The notes under the pieces were generated by a model that had not been told where the DNA came from, made no database searches, and saw only the letters and a list, made by a program, of their open reading frames with translations. Positions 18,606 through 27,290 of a stretch of DNA of 64,000 nt are shown here, piece by piece (position 1 is the stretch's first letter; each line of letters starts with the position of its first letter). The position numbers and the translations under genes were made by a program. The stretch comes from Gynurincola endophyticus (GTDB taxonomy: Bacteria; Bacteroidota; Bacteroidia; Chitinophagales; Chitinophagaceae), in NCBI RefSeq assembly GCF_003991195.1, contig NZ_RCWL01000007.1:62001-126000 (forward strand). The letters are read 5' to 3'.

Positions 18606-19898
18606 ATGCAACAAATTAATATATTCTGGTTTCGAAGAGATTTGCGTTTAGAAGACAATATAGGCTTGTATCATGCAATGAATTCCGGATTGCCGGTACT
18701 GCCTGTTTTTATATTTGATCGGAATATTTTGTCTCAGCTCGATCAAAAATCAGATAGGCGTGTTGATTATTTTCATCAGGCGTTAGAATATCTCAATGAA
18801 GAATTAAAACCATTCGGAGGTGGGCTGAAAACTTTTTTTGATTCTCCTCTGGAGGCATTTATGCAATTGGCTAAAAATTACAGTATTCATACTGTTTTTT
18901 ATAATCGCGATTATGAGCCTTACGCAATTCAGCGTGATCTCGAAGTAACGGATTTTCTGAAAACTGCCGGAATAAAAGTACTGTCTTTTAAGGATCAGGT
19001 TATTTTCGAACCGGGTGAAATTCTAAAACAAGATCAAACTCCCTACACTGTATATACTCCTTTTTCTAAAAGGTGGAAGGAAGCATTGCAGCCACAACAC
19101 ATTAATGCTGTAAAAATAAAACACGGCACTTGTGTAAAACCTGATACAAATATTCATACACTTCGTGCGTTAGGATTTGAGCAAACAGATATAATATTTG
19201 AAGTGCCCGCAATTAATGTAAATACTTTAAAGGAATATGAAGATACCAGAAATTTTCCGGCAAAAGATGCTACATCACATTTGGGAATCGCATTGCGATT
19301 CGGAACAATTTCTATCCGGAAATGTGTCACTGCTGCATTGAAACATTCTGGCGTGTGGTTGAATGAACTGATCTGGAGAGAGTTTTTTATGCAGATTCTG
19401 CTTCACTACCCCGCAGTTGTTCAGCATTCCTTTAAAGCTAAATATGATTTGATCAAATGGCGGAATAATGAAAGAGAATTTGATAAATGGTGTAAAGGAG
19501 AAACCGGTTACCTGATGGTAGATGCCGGTATGCGTGAGTTAAATGCTACCGGATTTATGCATAATCGTGTACGGATGGTAGTTGCCAGTTTTCTTGCCAA
19601 ACATTTGTTGATAGACTGGCGCTGGGGCGAAGCATATTTTGCCGGTTTATTGCTCGACTATGAATTGGCTTCTAATAATGGTAATTGGCAATGGGCTGCA
19701 GGAACAGGTTGCGACGCCGCTCCTTACTTCAGAATATTTAATCCTACAGAACAGCAAAAGAAATTTGATCCTGATTTTAAATATATTTCTAAATGGATCG
19801 GTGATATCGATACGCATCTGCTAAAATACCAGCCGATAGTAATACATGAAGAAGCCCGGAAAAGAGCATTAGAGATTTATAAAGAGGCTTTGAAGTAA
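18606..19898 (+). CDS. phrB: Deoxyribodipyrimidine photo-lyase / cryptochrome family protein
   Basis: The 430-residue protein opens with the photolyase signature IFWFRRDLRLEDN and has the antenna-domain fold over about residues 1-130. The FAD-binding domain covers about 195-430: LIWREFFMQIL, GYLMVDAGMRELNATGFMHNRVRM, and NGNWQWAAGTGCDAAPYFRIFNP, which carries the residues around the cofactor and lesion site. It repairs UV-induced cyclobutane pyrimidine dimers using light. The length is slightly short of class I CPD photolyases (about 470) but no motif is missing. It stands alone in a gene-poor region. Repair versus sensory function cannot be fully separated by sequence, though a CPD photolyase is most likely. 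Confidence 0.92.
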   Translation: MQQINIFWFRRDLRLEDNIGLYHAMNSGLPVLPVFIFDRNILSQLDQKSDRRVDYFHQALEYLNEELKPFGGGLKTFFDSPLEAFMQLAKNYSIHTVFYNRDYEPYAIQRDLEVTDFLKTAGIKVLSFKDQVIFEPGEILKQDQTPYTVYTPFSKRWKEALQPQHINAVKIKHGTCVKPDTNIHTLRALGFEQTDIIFEVPAINVNTLKEYEDTRNFPAKDATSHLGIALRFGTISIRKCVTAALKHSGVWLNELIWREFFMQILLHYPAVVQHSFKAKYDLIKWRNNEREFDKWCKGETGYLMVDAGMRELNATGFMHNRVRMVVASFLAKHLLIDWRWGEAYFAGLLLDYELASNNGNWQWAAGTGCDAAPYFRIFNPTEQQKKFDPDFKYISKWIGDIDTHLLKYQPIVIHEEARKRALEIYKEALK

Positions 19899-20248
19899 AT
19901 TATCTAATAACAGCTAGTGAAATATTACTATAACAGAGATTGAGTTTTTTTATGTTATGGTTTATATAAAATTGAAAATTCTAACCAAAAAATAATCTCA
20001 TTTTAATGTGCCTGATGGGCGATTAAGCATGTTGTTAACTTCTTCACAAAAAGGCGTAAAGTTGCTATTACTTATTAGCAACTTTACGCCTTAAATATTA
20101 AATTTAGTCATCAACGCGTTGTTCGATTTCATGAGAGATAATAACCCTTTTTTATAAAAGGTATTATTATTCTTAATGTATCTATTACTCTTTCCGTAAA
20201 GGTCCGTATCGGCTGAAAGCTTATTTATTACTAAAATAACTTAGAAGT
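19899..20248. other. Gene-free spacer between photolyase and lipoprotein genes
   Basis: 350 bases, AT-rich, with no gene. It is dominated by the long perfect hairpin at 20051-20092 (separate entry). I do not see a good -7 box for the lipoprotein gene at 20249. Confidence 0.4.
20051..20092. repeat. Perfect 17-bp inverted repeat
   Basis: AAGGCGTAAAGTTGCTA (20051-20067) pairs exactly with TAGCAACTTTACGCCTT (20076-20092) around the 8-base loop TTACTTAT. No T-run follows on either strand, so it is not a typical intrinsic terminator. It lies about 150 bases past the photolyase stop and 157 bases before the next start. Confidence 0.75.
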
Positions 20249-20905
20249 ATGAACAAACTTTTACTACCCCTTCTTACGTTGATTTTTTTAGTTAGTTGTA
20301 AAAAAGAAACAGAGGAACCTCCGGCTGCGGAAGTAGAACAACTAAACCCTGATGATTTTATTGGTACTATTTGGGAATTACAAGAGTTCTATTACAATGA
20401 TTCAGCATTAAGAATAGGACTACATCACTATCCCTCCGGAAACATGATCGTCAGTAAAGCTTATTTTAAGTTTTTTGCAGATAATAAAATGCAAAAAATA
20501 GAAACCATCGAAGCTGACGAGCTTGAAAATTGGAATGGTAATGCCAGTATAGTTGATATTTCATTCAATATAAATGAAATATTAAATTCTGCCGGAATAG
20601 ACCCTGCTAATATTATCATCGCTAACACGAAATACACCTACAGCTGGCAAATTATTAATAATAAAATTCTTGTAAAGCGGGGCTTTTATATTTTAGATCT
20701 TAACAAAGAGGTAGAGCTTTCTTCTTTTACAATCTTAATGAGACCCAATAAAGAAATGTATGTCGAAATTCCGATTGATGAGAAAAGGATAGCTGTCTTA
20801 TCACTCGTTGATATTAAAAGGTCCGGAATGTTCAGGCAATTCTTTAAACAGGTAGACGAAGTCAGTGGTGTTTTATTGATGTCATCTTATCGGGAAGAAT
20901 TATAA
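20249..20905 (+). CDS. Hypothetical lipoprotein (first of a related pair)
   Basis: A 218-residue protein with a lipoprotein signal peptide: MNKLLLPLLTLIFLVSCKKE, lipid-attached Cys at about 17, followed by KK and an acidic Pro-rich stretch. The mature part begins GTIWELQEFYYND, like the lipocalin-type small lipoproteins of Bacteroidota. It shares the WELQ opening and a C-terminal FKQVDE segment with the product of the next gene at 21134, so the two look like diverged tandem paralogs. No enzymatic motif is visible. Likely membrane anchored; function unknown. Confidence 0.7.
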   Translation: MNKLLLPLLTLIFLVSCKKETEEPPAAEVEQLNPDDFIGTIWELQEFYYNDSALRIGLHHYPSGNMIVSKAYFKFFADNKMQKIETIEADELENWNGNASIVDISFNINEILNSAGIDPANIIIANTKYTYSWQIINNKILVKRGFYILDLNKEVELSSFTILMRPNKEMYVEIPIDEKRIAVLSLVDIKRSGMFRQFFKQVDEVSGVLLMSSYREEL

Positions 20906-21045
20906 ATATTGGTGATACTATTAACAGATAATAATTATGTTAAAGAACTTATTACATATGTATATTAATTCTATTCTTTTTTGTGTAGAAAATGATGTAT
21001 CTTATATATAATATATTTCATGTTAATTAAGCATATGTTGAGTAA

Positions 21046-21083
21046 TACAAAAATCATTAGGTTTTACTAATGATTTTCTTGTA
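21046..21083 (+). terminator. Hairpin between the two lipoprotein genes
   Basis: AAAATCATTAG (21050-21060) pairs with CTAATGATTTT (21067-21077), and an outer TACAA/TTGTA extends the stem with a small bulge. The right arm is T-rich. It lies 145 bases past the first lipoprotein stop and 50 bases before the second start, so it may terminate the first gene or act in the leader of the second. Confidence 0.5.
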
Positions 21084-21133
21084 TAAGAATAGCTGTATAC
21101 TAAACTAATGCCACAGTTGAATAAATTATAAAT

Positions 21134-21712
21134 ATGATTTTTAATAAACAAACTCTTCCTTTGCTGATGGGGGTCGTTTTGCTGTTGAGTTGTAAAAAAG
21201 ATTCCGGCCCGTCATTACCGCTGCAAGGAACCGTTTGGGAATTGCAGCAGTATTTTGTCAACAACAGAGAAGTGCCTGTAGGTGTTACGATTGTTAGTGA
21301 TCAGATCAGCATTGTAGCAAGGGATTATTATGTTTTTAAGGGTGGAGGAGACTTAGAGTTACACAAACGTTTTAACTTTCTTAGCGAAGAAGAATTAGAC
21401 AATACACCATCTTTTGTAAAGGAAACATTAATGGATAACTGGCAAAAATGGAACGAATTGCAAAAGAATGAAGAGGGGAGATATCCCAGGAATAGCTATT
21501 CCTGGAAGTCAAAAGGAAATAACATAACTGTTGTTGCTATTACTACTCTTTCACAGGATCCAAGAAATAAAAATGAGCGGGAGCGAATAGGGCATTTAAC
21601 AGAAGATAATATATTGTTTTTTGAATACCGTGTTGAACACTCCTCCATTGATCAAGTGTATAAACTCTATTTCAAACAGGTAGATCATTTACCTGATCAG
21701 CTACAGTACTGA
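21134..21712 (+). CDS. Hypothetical lipoprotein (second of a related pair)
   Basis: A 192-residue protein with lipoprotein leader (LLMGVVLLLSCKKDSG, Cys near residue 21). The mature start GTVWELQQYFVNNREVPVG parallels GTIWELQEFYYND of the upstream protein, and the end VYKLYFKQVDHLPDQLQY parallels its FRQFFKQVDEVSG. Similarity between the two is low in the middle. No catalytic motif. The gene ends just before a bidirectional terminator shared with secA. Confidence 0.7.
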   Translation: MIFNKQTLPLLMGVVLLLSCKKDSGPSLPLQGTVWELQQYFVNNREVPVGVTIVSDQISIVARDYYVFKGGGDLELHKRFNFLSEEELDNTPSFVKETLMDNWQKWNELQKNEEGRYPRNSYSWKSKGNNITVVAITTLSQDPRNKNERERIGHLTEDNILFFEYRVEHSSIDQVYKLYFKQVDHLPDQLQY

Positions 21713-21751
21713 TTTTAAAGAACATTTAATTATTACAATAAGGTATTAATA

Positions 21752-21780
21752 AAAAGTCCTCAACATTGTTGAGGACTTTT
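21752..21780. terminator. Bidirectional terminator between lipoprotein gene and secA
   Basis: Perfect 13-bp stem AAAAGTCCTCAAC / GTTGAGGACTTTT with loop ATT. A-runs and T-runs flank both sides, so it can stop transcription from the lipoprotein gene (+) and from secA (-), whose stop is 6 bases away. Confidence 0.9.
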
Positions 21781-21785
21781 ATATT

Positions 21786-24700
21786 TTAATTAGCTCCGTG
21801 GCAGTTTTTATATTTTTTACCGCTTCCGCAAGGACAAGGATCATTACGATTCGGTTTGGGTGCTACACGAACCGGTTCTTGTTTTGCAGGTTGAGAAGGA
21901 TCAAAATAATCATTCTCATTTGCAGCATAGTCATCACCTCTGCGATCTACTTCAGCTTTATTGGTACGAATTTGAGGCGTTTCTTTTTTAGGTTGCTCTT
22001 TGTTTTCGCGAATTTGCTGCTGTGGATCATTTTCTTGTGAGCTGGGAAGATTTGCTAAAGCAAGGAAACTGATGATATTTCTGTTTAACTCTTCGTCCAT
22101 ACGTTTGAATAAATCAAACGCTGTGATTTTATAAATGACCAATGGATCTTTCTGTTCTAAGTAAGCGGTTTGAACGCTTTGCTTCAGGTCGTCCATGGCT
22201 CTTAAATGCTCTTTCCAGGTATCGTCGATAATTGCCAGTGTGATTTGGCGTTCCAGGGCATTGGTTAATTCCAGTCCGTCTGTACTAAGTGTTTTATCGA
22301 GATTTGATACAACGTTGATACCTTTTTTGCCATCTGTAAACGGTACTACAACATTTTCAATATGCTGGCCTTGTGTTTGACGGATGTTAACAAAACCCGG
22401 AACAATGAGTTTTCTAAGCTCGTCTAATTTTAACTGATATTTTGATTTTGCTTCCTGATAAAGTTTATCAGCTAAAACCTGTGTATTGTCTTTCGCTAAT
22501 TCTTCAGCAGTGATTTTGGTATCAATACCAAGACTCATGATAGCAGCCAGCTGGAACCCTTCATAGTCATTTTGTTCTTTGAACGATGCGATTACACCTT
22601 CGGCAACAGAATAGAATGCATTGTCGATATCTAGTGCCAGACGTTCTCCGAATAATGCATGACTACGTTTTTTATAGATTACATTTCTTTGTTTATTCAT
22701 TACGTCATCGTATTCCAATAAACGTTTACGAATACCAAAGTTATTTTCTTCTACTTTACGTTGGGCGCGTTCGATTGATTTGGTAACCATGCTATGTTGA
22801 ATAACTTCACCTTCTTTATAACCAAATCTGTCCATCACTGAAGCGATACGCTCACTTCCGAATAAACGCATTAAATCATCTTCTAAAGAAACATAGAATT
22901 GAGAAGAACCCGGATCACCCTGACGACCGGCACGACCTCTTAACTGTCTGTCTACACGGCGGCTTTCATGGCGTTCAGTACCGATAATAGCTAAACCACC
23001 TGCTTCTTTAACACCAGGTCCGAGTTTAATATCCGTACCACGACCGGCCATGTTGGTAGCAATGGTAACGGCTCCCGGCAAACCTGCTTCGGCAACCACC
23101 TGTGCTTCTTTGGCGTGTTGTTTAGCGTTCAGTACGTTGTGGGCAATGTTTTTAGCCTTCATCATTCTGCTCAGCAATTCACTTACCTCTACAGAAGTAG
23201 TACCTACCAGTACTGGTCTTCCTTCAGCCTGCAGCTTCTTGATTTCATCAATTACCGCATTGTATTTTTCACGCTTGGTTTTGAATACAAAATCTTCATG
23301 ATCTTTTCTGATCACTGTTACATTGGTTGGAATGGTAACCACATCCAGTTTGTAGATCGACCAGAATTCACCTGCTTCAGTAACGGCAGTACCGGTCATA
23401 CCACATAATTTGTGGTACATACGGAAGTAGTTCTGTAAAGTAACTGTTGCGTATGTTTGAGTAGCGGCTTCGATTTTTACGTTTTCTTTCGCTTCAATCG
23501 CCTGGTGTAATCCGTCGCTGTAACGGCGTCCGTCCAGGATACGGCCGGTTTGTTCATCAACGATTTTAACCTGACCATCCATTACTACATATTCAATGTC
23601 ATTATCAAAAAGTGTATAGGCTTTTAATAATTGATGTACGGTATGGATACGTTCTGCTTTTGCAGAATAGTCTTGTAAAACAGCTTCTTTTAGGGTAAGT
23701 TTTTCTTCATTGCTGCCGGCTGTTTCTTCGATTTTTGCTAATTCGGAAGCGATATCCGGTAAAACGAAGAAACTGGGATCTTCGCCAGCCTTAGTGATGG
23801 CAGCAATACCTCTGTCGGTTAACTCTACCTGTTTGTTTTTTTCGTCGATGTGGAAATACAATTCCTCATCCACAATATGCATATTACGTTGCTGATCGGC
23901 TAAGTAATAGTTTTCAATTTTTTGAAGTTTTACGCGGTTACCGGGTTCTGATAAGAACTTAATCAATGGATTGTTTTTAGGTAAACCTCTGTAAGCACGC
24001 ATTAATGCGAGACCACCCGCTTTCGGATCATCATCACCTTCAGCAAAAGCTTTTTTAGCTTCAGCAAGGTAACGTGTAGTAATTTGTTTTTGTAAATTTA
24101 CCAGGCTCTCCACACGAGGTTTTAAGGCGTCGAACTGTTGTTGATCGCCGCGAGGAACCGGTCCGGATATGATCAAAGGAGTTCTTGCATCGTCGATCAA
24201 AACGCTATCCACCTCATCGACCATTGCAAAGTGGTGTTTACGCTGAACCATGTCTTGCGGAGCATGTACCATGTTATCACGTAAGTAGTCGAAACCGAAC
24301 TCATTGTTTGTACCGTAAGTGATATCTGCCTGATAAGCTTTGCGACGTGCGGCAGAGTTCGGTTGATGTTTATCAATACAATCAACGGTTAATCCCAGCC
24401 ATTCGAATAAAGTTCCATTCCACTCAGAATCACGTTTTGCCAGGTAATCGTTCACCGTAACAACATGTACACCTTCACCTGCTAATGCGTTCAGGTAAGC
24501 AGGAAGAGTGGATACTAATGTTTTACCTTCACCGGTAGCCATCTCGGAAATTTTACCCTGATGTAAAACAGTACCACCAATCAACTGTACATCGTAATGC
24601 ACCATGTTCCACGTAATCAGGTTACCGCCGGCATTCCAGCTATTCTGAAAAACAGCTTCCTCTCCTTCGATACGGATATATGGTTTGGTAACACTTAATT

Positions 24701-25115
24701 CTCTGTCGAGCGGAGATGCTTTTGATCTTAATTCAGTATTATTAGTAAATCTTCTGGCGGCTTCTTTCACCACAGCAAATGCTTCTGCATGAATGTCGGA
24801 AAGGGCTTCTTCAATTTTTTTATCTCTGTCTTTCGTGAGGGCATCTACTTTTTGGTAGAGTTCGTCTTTTTGCTGTATTTGTTCAACAGGTAAAGCTTCT
24901 GCCTGTTGCTTTAATTGGTCTACTTCCTGATCAATGTCTTTCAGATGTTCTTTAATGCGGGCTCTAAACTCTTGCGTTTTGCCTCTTAACTCGTCATTAC
25001 TCAAAGAAGCATAAGCAGAAAAGTGCTCATTGATTTTGGCTATCAGGGGAAGAATGCTCTTTACATCTTTCTCCGATTTACTTCCTCCAAATATTTTAGA
25101 TAAAAAACCTAACAT
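21786..25115 (-). CDS. secA: Preprotein translocase ATPase SecA
   Basis: An 1109-residue SecA, longer than the ~900 of E. coli, as usual in Bacteroidota where insertions occur in the N-terminal region and near NBD1. SecA drives secretory proteins through SecYEG with ATP. Motifs seen: GEGKTLVSTLPAYLNAL (Walker A), VDEVDSVLIDDARTPLIISG (DEAD-type box), ATNMAGRGTDIKLG, and IGTERHESRRVDRQLRGRAGRQGDPG. The C-terminal tail is basic and Gln/Lys-rich, then ends with a zinc-binding SEC-C motif (NDPCPCGSGKKYKNCHG) that contacts SecB or ribosomes. It is transcribed divergently from the LexA-like gene. Confidence 0.98.
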   Translation of the reverse strand: MLGFLSKIFGGSKSEKDVKSILPLIAKINEHFSAYASLSNDELRGKTQEFRARIKEHLKDIDQEVDQLKQQAEALPVEQIQQKDELYQKVDALTKDRDKKIEEALSDIHAEAFAVVKEAARRFTNNTELRSKASPLDRELSVTKPYIRIEGEEAVFQNSWNAGGNLITWNMVHYDVQLIGGTVLHQGKISEMATGEGKTLVSTLPAYLNALAGEGVHVVTVNDYLAKRDSEWNGTLFEWLGLTVDCIDKHQPNSAARRKAYQADITYGTNNEFGFDYLRDNMVHAPQDMVQRKHHFAMVDEVDSVLIDDARTPLIISGPVPRGDQQQFDALKPRVESLVNLQKQITTRYLAEAKKAFAEGDDDPKAGGLALMRAYRGLPKNNPLIKFLSEPGNRVKLQKIENYYLADQQRNMHIVDEELYFHIDEKNKQVELTDRGIAAITKAGEDPSFFVLPDIASELAKIEETAGSNEEKLTLKEAVLQDYSAKAERIHTVHQLLKAYTLFDNDIEYVVMDGQVKIVDEQTGRILDGRRYSDGLHQAIEAKENVKIEAATQTYATVTLQNYFRMYHKLCGMTGTAVTEAGEFWSIYKLDVVTIPTNVTVIRKDHEDFVFKTKREKYNAVIDEIKKLQAEGRPVLVGTTSVEVSELLSRMMKAKNIAHNVLNAKQHAKEAQVVAEAGLPGAVTIATNMAGRGTDIKLGPGVKEAGGLAIIGTERHESRRVDRQLRGRAGRQGDPGSSQFYVSLEDDLMRLFGSERIASVMDRFGYKEGEVIQHSMVTKSIERAQRKVEENNFGIRKRLLEYDDVMNKQRNVIYKKRSHALFGERLALDIDNAFYSVAEGVIASFKEQNDYEGFQLAAIMSLGIDTKITAEELAKDNTQVLADKLYQEAKSKYQLKLDELRKLIVPGFVNIRQTQGQHIENVVVPFTDGKKGINVVSNLDKTLSTDGLELTNALERQITLAIIDDTWKEHLRAMDDLKQSVQTAYLEQKDPLVIYKITAFDLFKRMDEELNRNIISFLALANLPSSQENDPQQQIRENKEQPKKETPQIRTNKAEVDRRGDDYAANENDYFDPSQPAKQEPVRVAPKPNRNDPCPCGSGKKYKNCHGAN

Positions 25116-25325
25116 GAATTCATTATTGATTTATAAATAAAAACTGTCTAACTGACGATATTGCAAAATACCACTCACCCGGTAAGATTACAAAAAAGGT
25201 GCAATAATAATTCTGATAGCCAAATTGACAGGATGCCAAAGGTAATAAAATTGATTGGGAAGTTTCGGTAATAATTGGCTGATTTCTAAGGAAGGAATTT
25301 CAAAAAATCTGACAAAATGCACTTC

Positions 25326-25355
25326 CAAAAGTAATTAAAGAATAACGTAGTCAAA
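25326..25355 (-). promoter_or_regulatory. Candidate secA promoter
   Basis: On the minus strand, TTTG (25352-25355) and TACTTTTG (25326-25333) are separated by 18 bases, close to the Bacteroidota -33/-7 layout. It would give a leader of about 205 bases before the secA ATG. Confidence 0.35.
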
Positions 25356-25375
25356 AAAAACGCTAAAAAAATTTG

Positions 25376-25383
25376 TATTTTTG
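25376..25383 (+). promoter_or_regulatory. Candidate -7 box of the LexA-like gene
   Basis: TATTTTTG matches TAnnTTTG, 38 bases before the ATG. The -33 element is not obvious. The inverted repeat downstream would overlap the transcribed start region, a good place for a repressor. Confidence 0.4.
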
Positions 25384-25403
25384 ATAAAAAAGTTAGTAAT
25401 TTG

Positions 25404-25422
25404 TAGCTAAAATAATTAGCTA
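25404..25422 (+). promoter_or_regulatory. Inverted repeat touching the start codon, candidate auto-operator
   Basis: TAGCTAA (25404-25410), spacer AATAA, TTAGCTA (25416-25422) is a perfect 7-bp dyad whose last base is the A of the ATG of the XRE/S24 regulator. HTH_3-type regulators commonly bind such dyads near their own promoter. Confidence 0.45.
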
Positions 25423-26174
25423 TGTCATTTGCTGGAAAAAATTTGAAGTATTTACGTAAGCTAAGGGGGTGGACGCAGGAAGAGTTTGCCAATAAACTTG
25501 GCATTAAACGTTCGCTGGTAGGAGCGTATGAAGAAGAAAGAGCGGAACCGCGTCTTGAAGTACTGGAATACGTAGGTGAAATTTTTAAACTGAGTCTCGA
25601 CGAATTAATACTCAAAGATTTGTCTGACAATGGCGATAATTATTTGTCTAAACGTCGTCAAATGAAACTCGGTACGGTGCACGAAAGCCGTATTCAGTTT
25701 GTTCCGGTAAAAGCTGCCGCCGGTTATTTAGCCGGGTATGCAGACCCAGATTTTCTCGACGAGTTAAATACGTTTACTTTACCGATGCTGGCAGCAGGCG
25801 AATACCGTGCTTTCGAAATAGTGGGTGATTCAATGTTACCAACCCCCAGTGGTTCTATCATTGTAGGTGAAAAAATAGATGATGTGGAAGAAGTCAGAAA
25901 TAATGGCACCTATATTATTATTTCCCGGCACGACGGTATTGTTTACAAGCGGATCATGAAAAATAATCGTTCGAAAAATAAATGGACTTTAGTGAGCGAT
26001 AATCCTTCTTATCATCCTTATCAGGTAAATGCGGAAGATGTTATTGAAGTGTGGAAGGCAGCAATGATTATGAGTAAAGCAAATGCACAACCTCATTGGG
26101 ATGTAAATCAGTTGGCAAATCTTGTATCCAATTTACAGGATCAGGTTTCTAACTTAAAGAAGAGAATTAATTAG
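25422..26174 (+). CDS. LexA/CI-like transcriptional regulator (XRE HTH + S24 peptidase)
   Basis: A 250-residue regulator. Residues 5-60 form a HTH_3 DNA-binding domain (RGWTQEEFANKLGIKRSLVGAYEEERAEP). Residues about 90-215 are a LexA-type S24 domain with catalytic Ser137 in GDSMLP and Lys176 in IVYKRI; Ala100-Gly101 in KAAAGYLAGY is a candidate self-cleavage site. A C-terminal heptad-like tail (NQLANLVSNLQDQVSNLKKRIN) may help dimerisation. Such proteins sense RecA filaments or other stress and cleave themselves to derepress targets. No prophage genes are nearby, so this is probably a chromosomal stress regulator, possibly acting on its own gene through the dyad at its start. Confidence 0.88.
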   Translation: MSFAGKNLKYLRKLRGWTQEEFANKLGIKRSLVGAYEEERAEPRLEVLEYVGEIFKLSLDELILKDLSDNGDNYLSKRRQMKLGTVHESRIQFVPVKAAAGYLAGYADPDFLDELNTFTLPMLAAGEYRAFEIVGDSMLPTPSGSIIVGEKIDDVEEVRNNGTYIIISRHDGIVYKRIMKNNRSKNKWTLVSDNPSYHPYQVNAEDVIEVWKAAMIMSKANAQPHWDVNQLANLVSNLQDQVSNLKKRIN

Positions 26175-26195
26175 GTTTTTAGTTTTGTTGTAGGC

Positions 26196-26234
26196 AAAAG
26201 AGGCAATTCTTATTCTTAGGAGCTGCCTCTTTTT
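26196..26234 (+). terminator. Terminator of the LexA-like gene
   Basis: AAAAGAGGCA (26196-26205) pairs perfectly with TGCCTCTTTT (26224-26233) followed by more T, 22 bases after the stop. The loop is 18 bases. Confidence 0.8.
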
Positions 26235-26316
26235 AATTGCGAATGTATCGGGCAGCATTCATTCGCTAAAGCAACTGGCACCATCCACCGAAATTGATTA
26301 CCGGTCTCGGGCCGTT

Positions 26317-26360
26317 CCCCCCGGCTGTTCTTTCTGAATCGTTTGGAACAACCGGGAGGG
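26317..26360. repeat. Imperfect GC-rich inverted repeat between convergent genes
   Basis: CCCCCCGGCTGTTC and GAACAACCGGGAGGGG pair with few mismatches around a ~14-base loop. It lies 28 bases after the deacetylase-like stop on the minus strand. No U-tract follows, so a terminator role for the repair operon is only possible. Confidence 0.4.
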
Positions 26361-26387
26361 GCAGCCTGATAAATCACTTTCTGTAAA

Positions 26388-27290
26388 TTAACCATATAGT
26401 TCCCTTGCCAGACGAAAGGTGTTACAATGTGCTTCTACTATTGTTTTTACATCAGGAGAATAACCGCCACCCATTGAAGCCACCAACGGAATACCTTTAT
26501 TTCTGACTTTCTCCAATACCATGCGGTCTCTTTCTTTACAACCTTCCATCGTCACTTTTAATTTTCCGAATTTGTCAGTAGCTAAGATGTCTACACCAGA
26601 TTGGAAAAAACAAAAATCAGCTTGTACCGTTTCCAGCAGATGACTCAGGTGTTGATCTAATAGCTCAAGATAAGTATCTGTGTTTGTACCATCAGGCAAT
26701 CCTACATCCAGGTTACTCTTTTCTTTTTGAAAAGGATAGTTATGTTCACCGTGCATACTGAACGTAAACACTTCTTTTTTATGCTCAAATATTTTAGCCG
26801 TACCGTTACCTTGATGAACGTCGAGGTCGATGATCAATATCTTTTTTGATAATCCCTCCTCAATAAGATAATTGGCAGCTACGGCAATATCATTTAATAA
26901 ACAAAAACCTTCACCCCTGTCACTGTAAGCATGATGAGTTCCTCCTGCTACATTTAATGAAATACCGTGTACGATAGCGTTATGACAACAGTCTACGGTA
27001 CCTTGCACCAGTGTTAATTCTCTCAGCGTTAAACCGGGAGATTGAGGAAAGCCTATATGACGCTGCTCTTTTTCGCTCAACGTCTGGTCAATGAGTTTCT
27101 GATAATATTCTTCGGTATGTGTTAGTAAAACGATTTCTTTATCACACACGGCCGGCGTGAAAAAGTTGTTTGAAGTAAGGATTCCTTCATATAATAATTG
27201 TTCCGGGATCAATTCGTATTTCAACATAGGAAAACGATGTCCTTCGGGTAACGGATGACAATAGATCGGATGATAAGCTACTTTCAGCAT
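26388..27290 (-). CDS. Histone deacetylase-like / acetoin-utilisation family protein
   Basis: A 300-residue arginase/deacetylase-fold protein. Active-site features: the His pair in GGTHHAYSDRGEGFCLLND (119-120), the metal ligands in IDLDVHQGNGT (Asp155, Asp157, His159), an Asp in QSGVDILATDKFG, and the closing MGGGYSPDV. It is likely a zinc-dependent deacetylase of acetyl-lysine, acetylpolyamine or a related substrate. It is the last gene of the ligase repair operon: its ATG overlaps the pdeM stop codon (ATGCTGA), implying translational coupling. The link with repair is inferred from position only. Confidence 0.88.
   Translation of the reverse strand: MLKVAYHPIYCHPLPEGHRFPMLKYELIPEQLLYEGILTSNNFFTPAVCDKEIVLLTHTEEYYQKLIDQTLSEKEQRHIGFPQSPGLTLRELTLVQGTVDCCHNAIVHGISLNVAGGTHHAYSDRGEGFCLLNDIAVAANYLIEEGLSKKILIIDLDVHQGNGTAKIFEHKKEVFTFSMHGEHNYPFQKEKSNLDVGLPDGTNTDTYLELLDQHLSHLLETVQADFCFFQSGVDILATDKFGKLKVTMEGCKERDRMVLEKVRNKGIPLVASMGGGYSPDVKTIVEAHCNTFRLARELYG

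Larger units (their letters stand above)
25116..25421. other. Divergent promoter region of secA and the LexA-like gene
   Basis: 306 bases with no gene. Contains a candidate minus-strand promoter for secA at 25326-25355 and a plus-strand -7 box at 25376-25383 for the regulator, plus an inverted repeat touching the regulator's start codon. The 210-base leader of secA between its candidate promoter and ATG shows no obvious riboswitch. Confidence 0.45.

Noticed and set aside
25422-26174. Prophage origin suggested by a CI/LexA-like repressor
   Set aside because: No integrase, cro, phage structural or attachment-site sequences are nearby; neighbours are secA and a repair operon.
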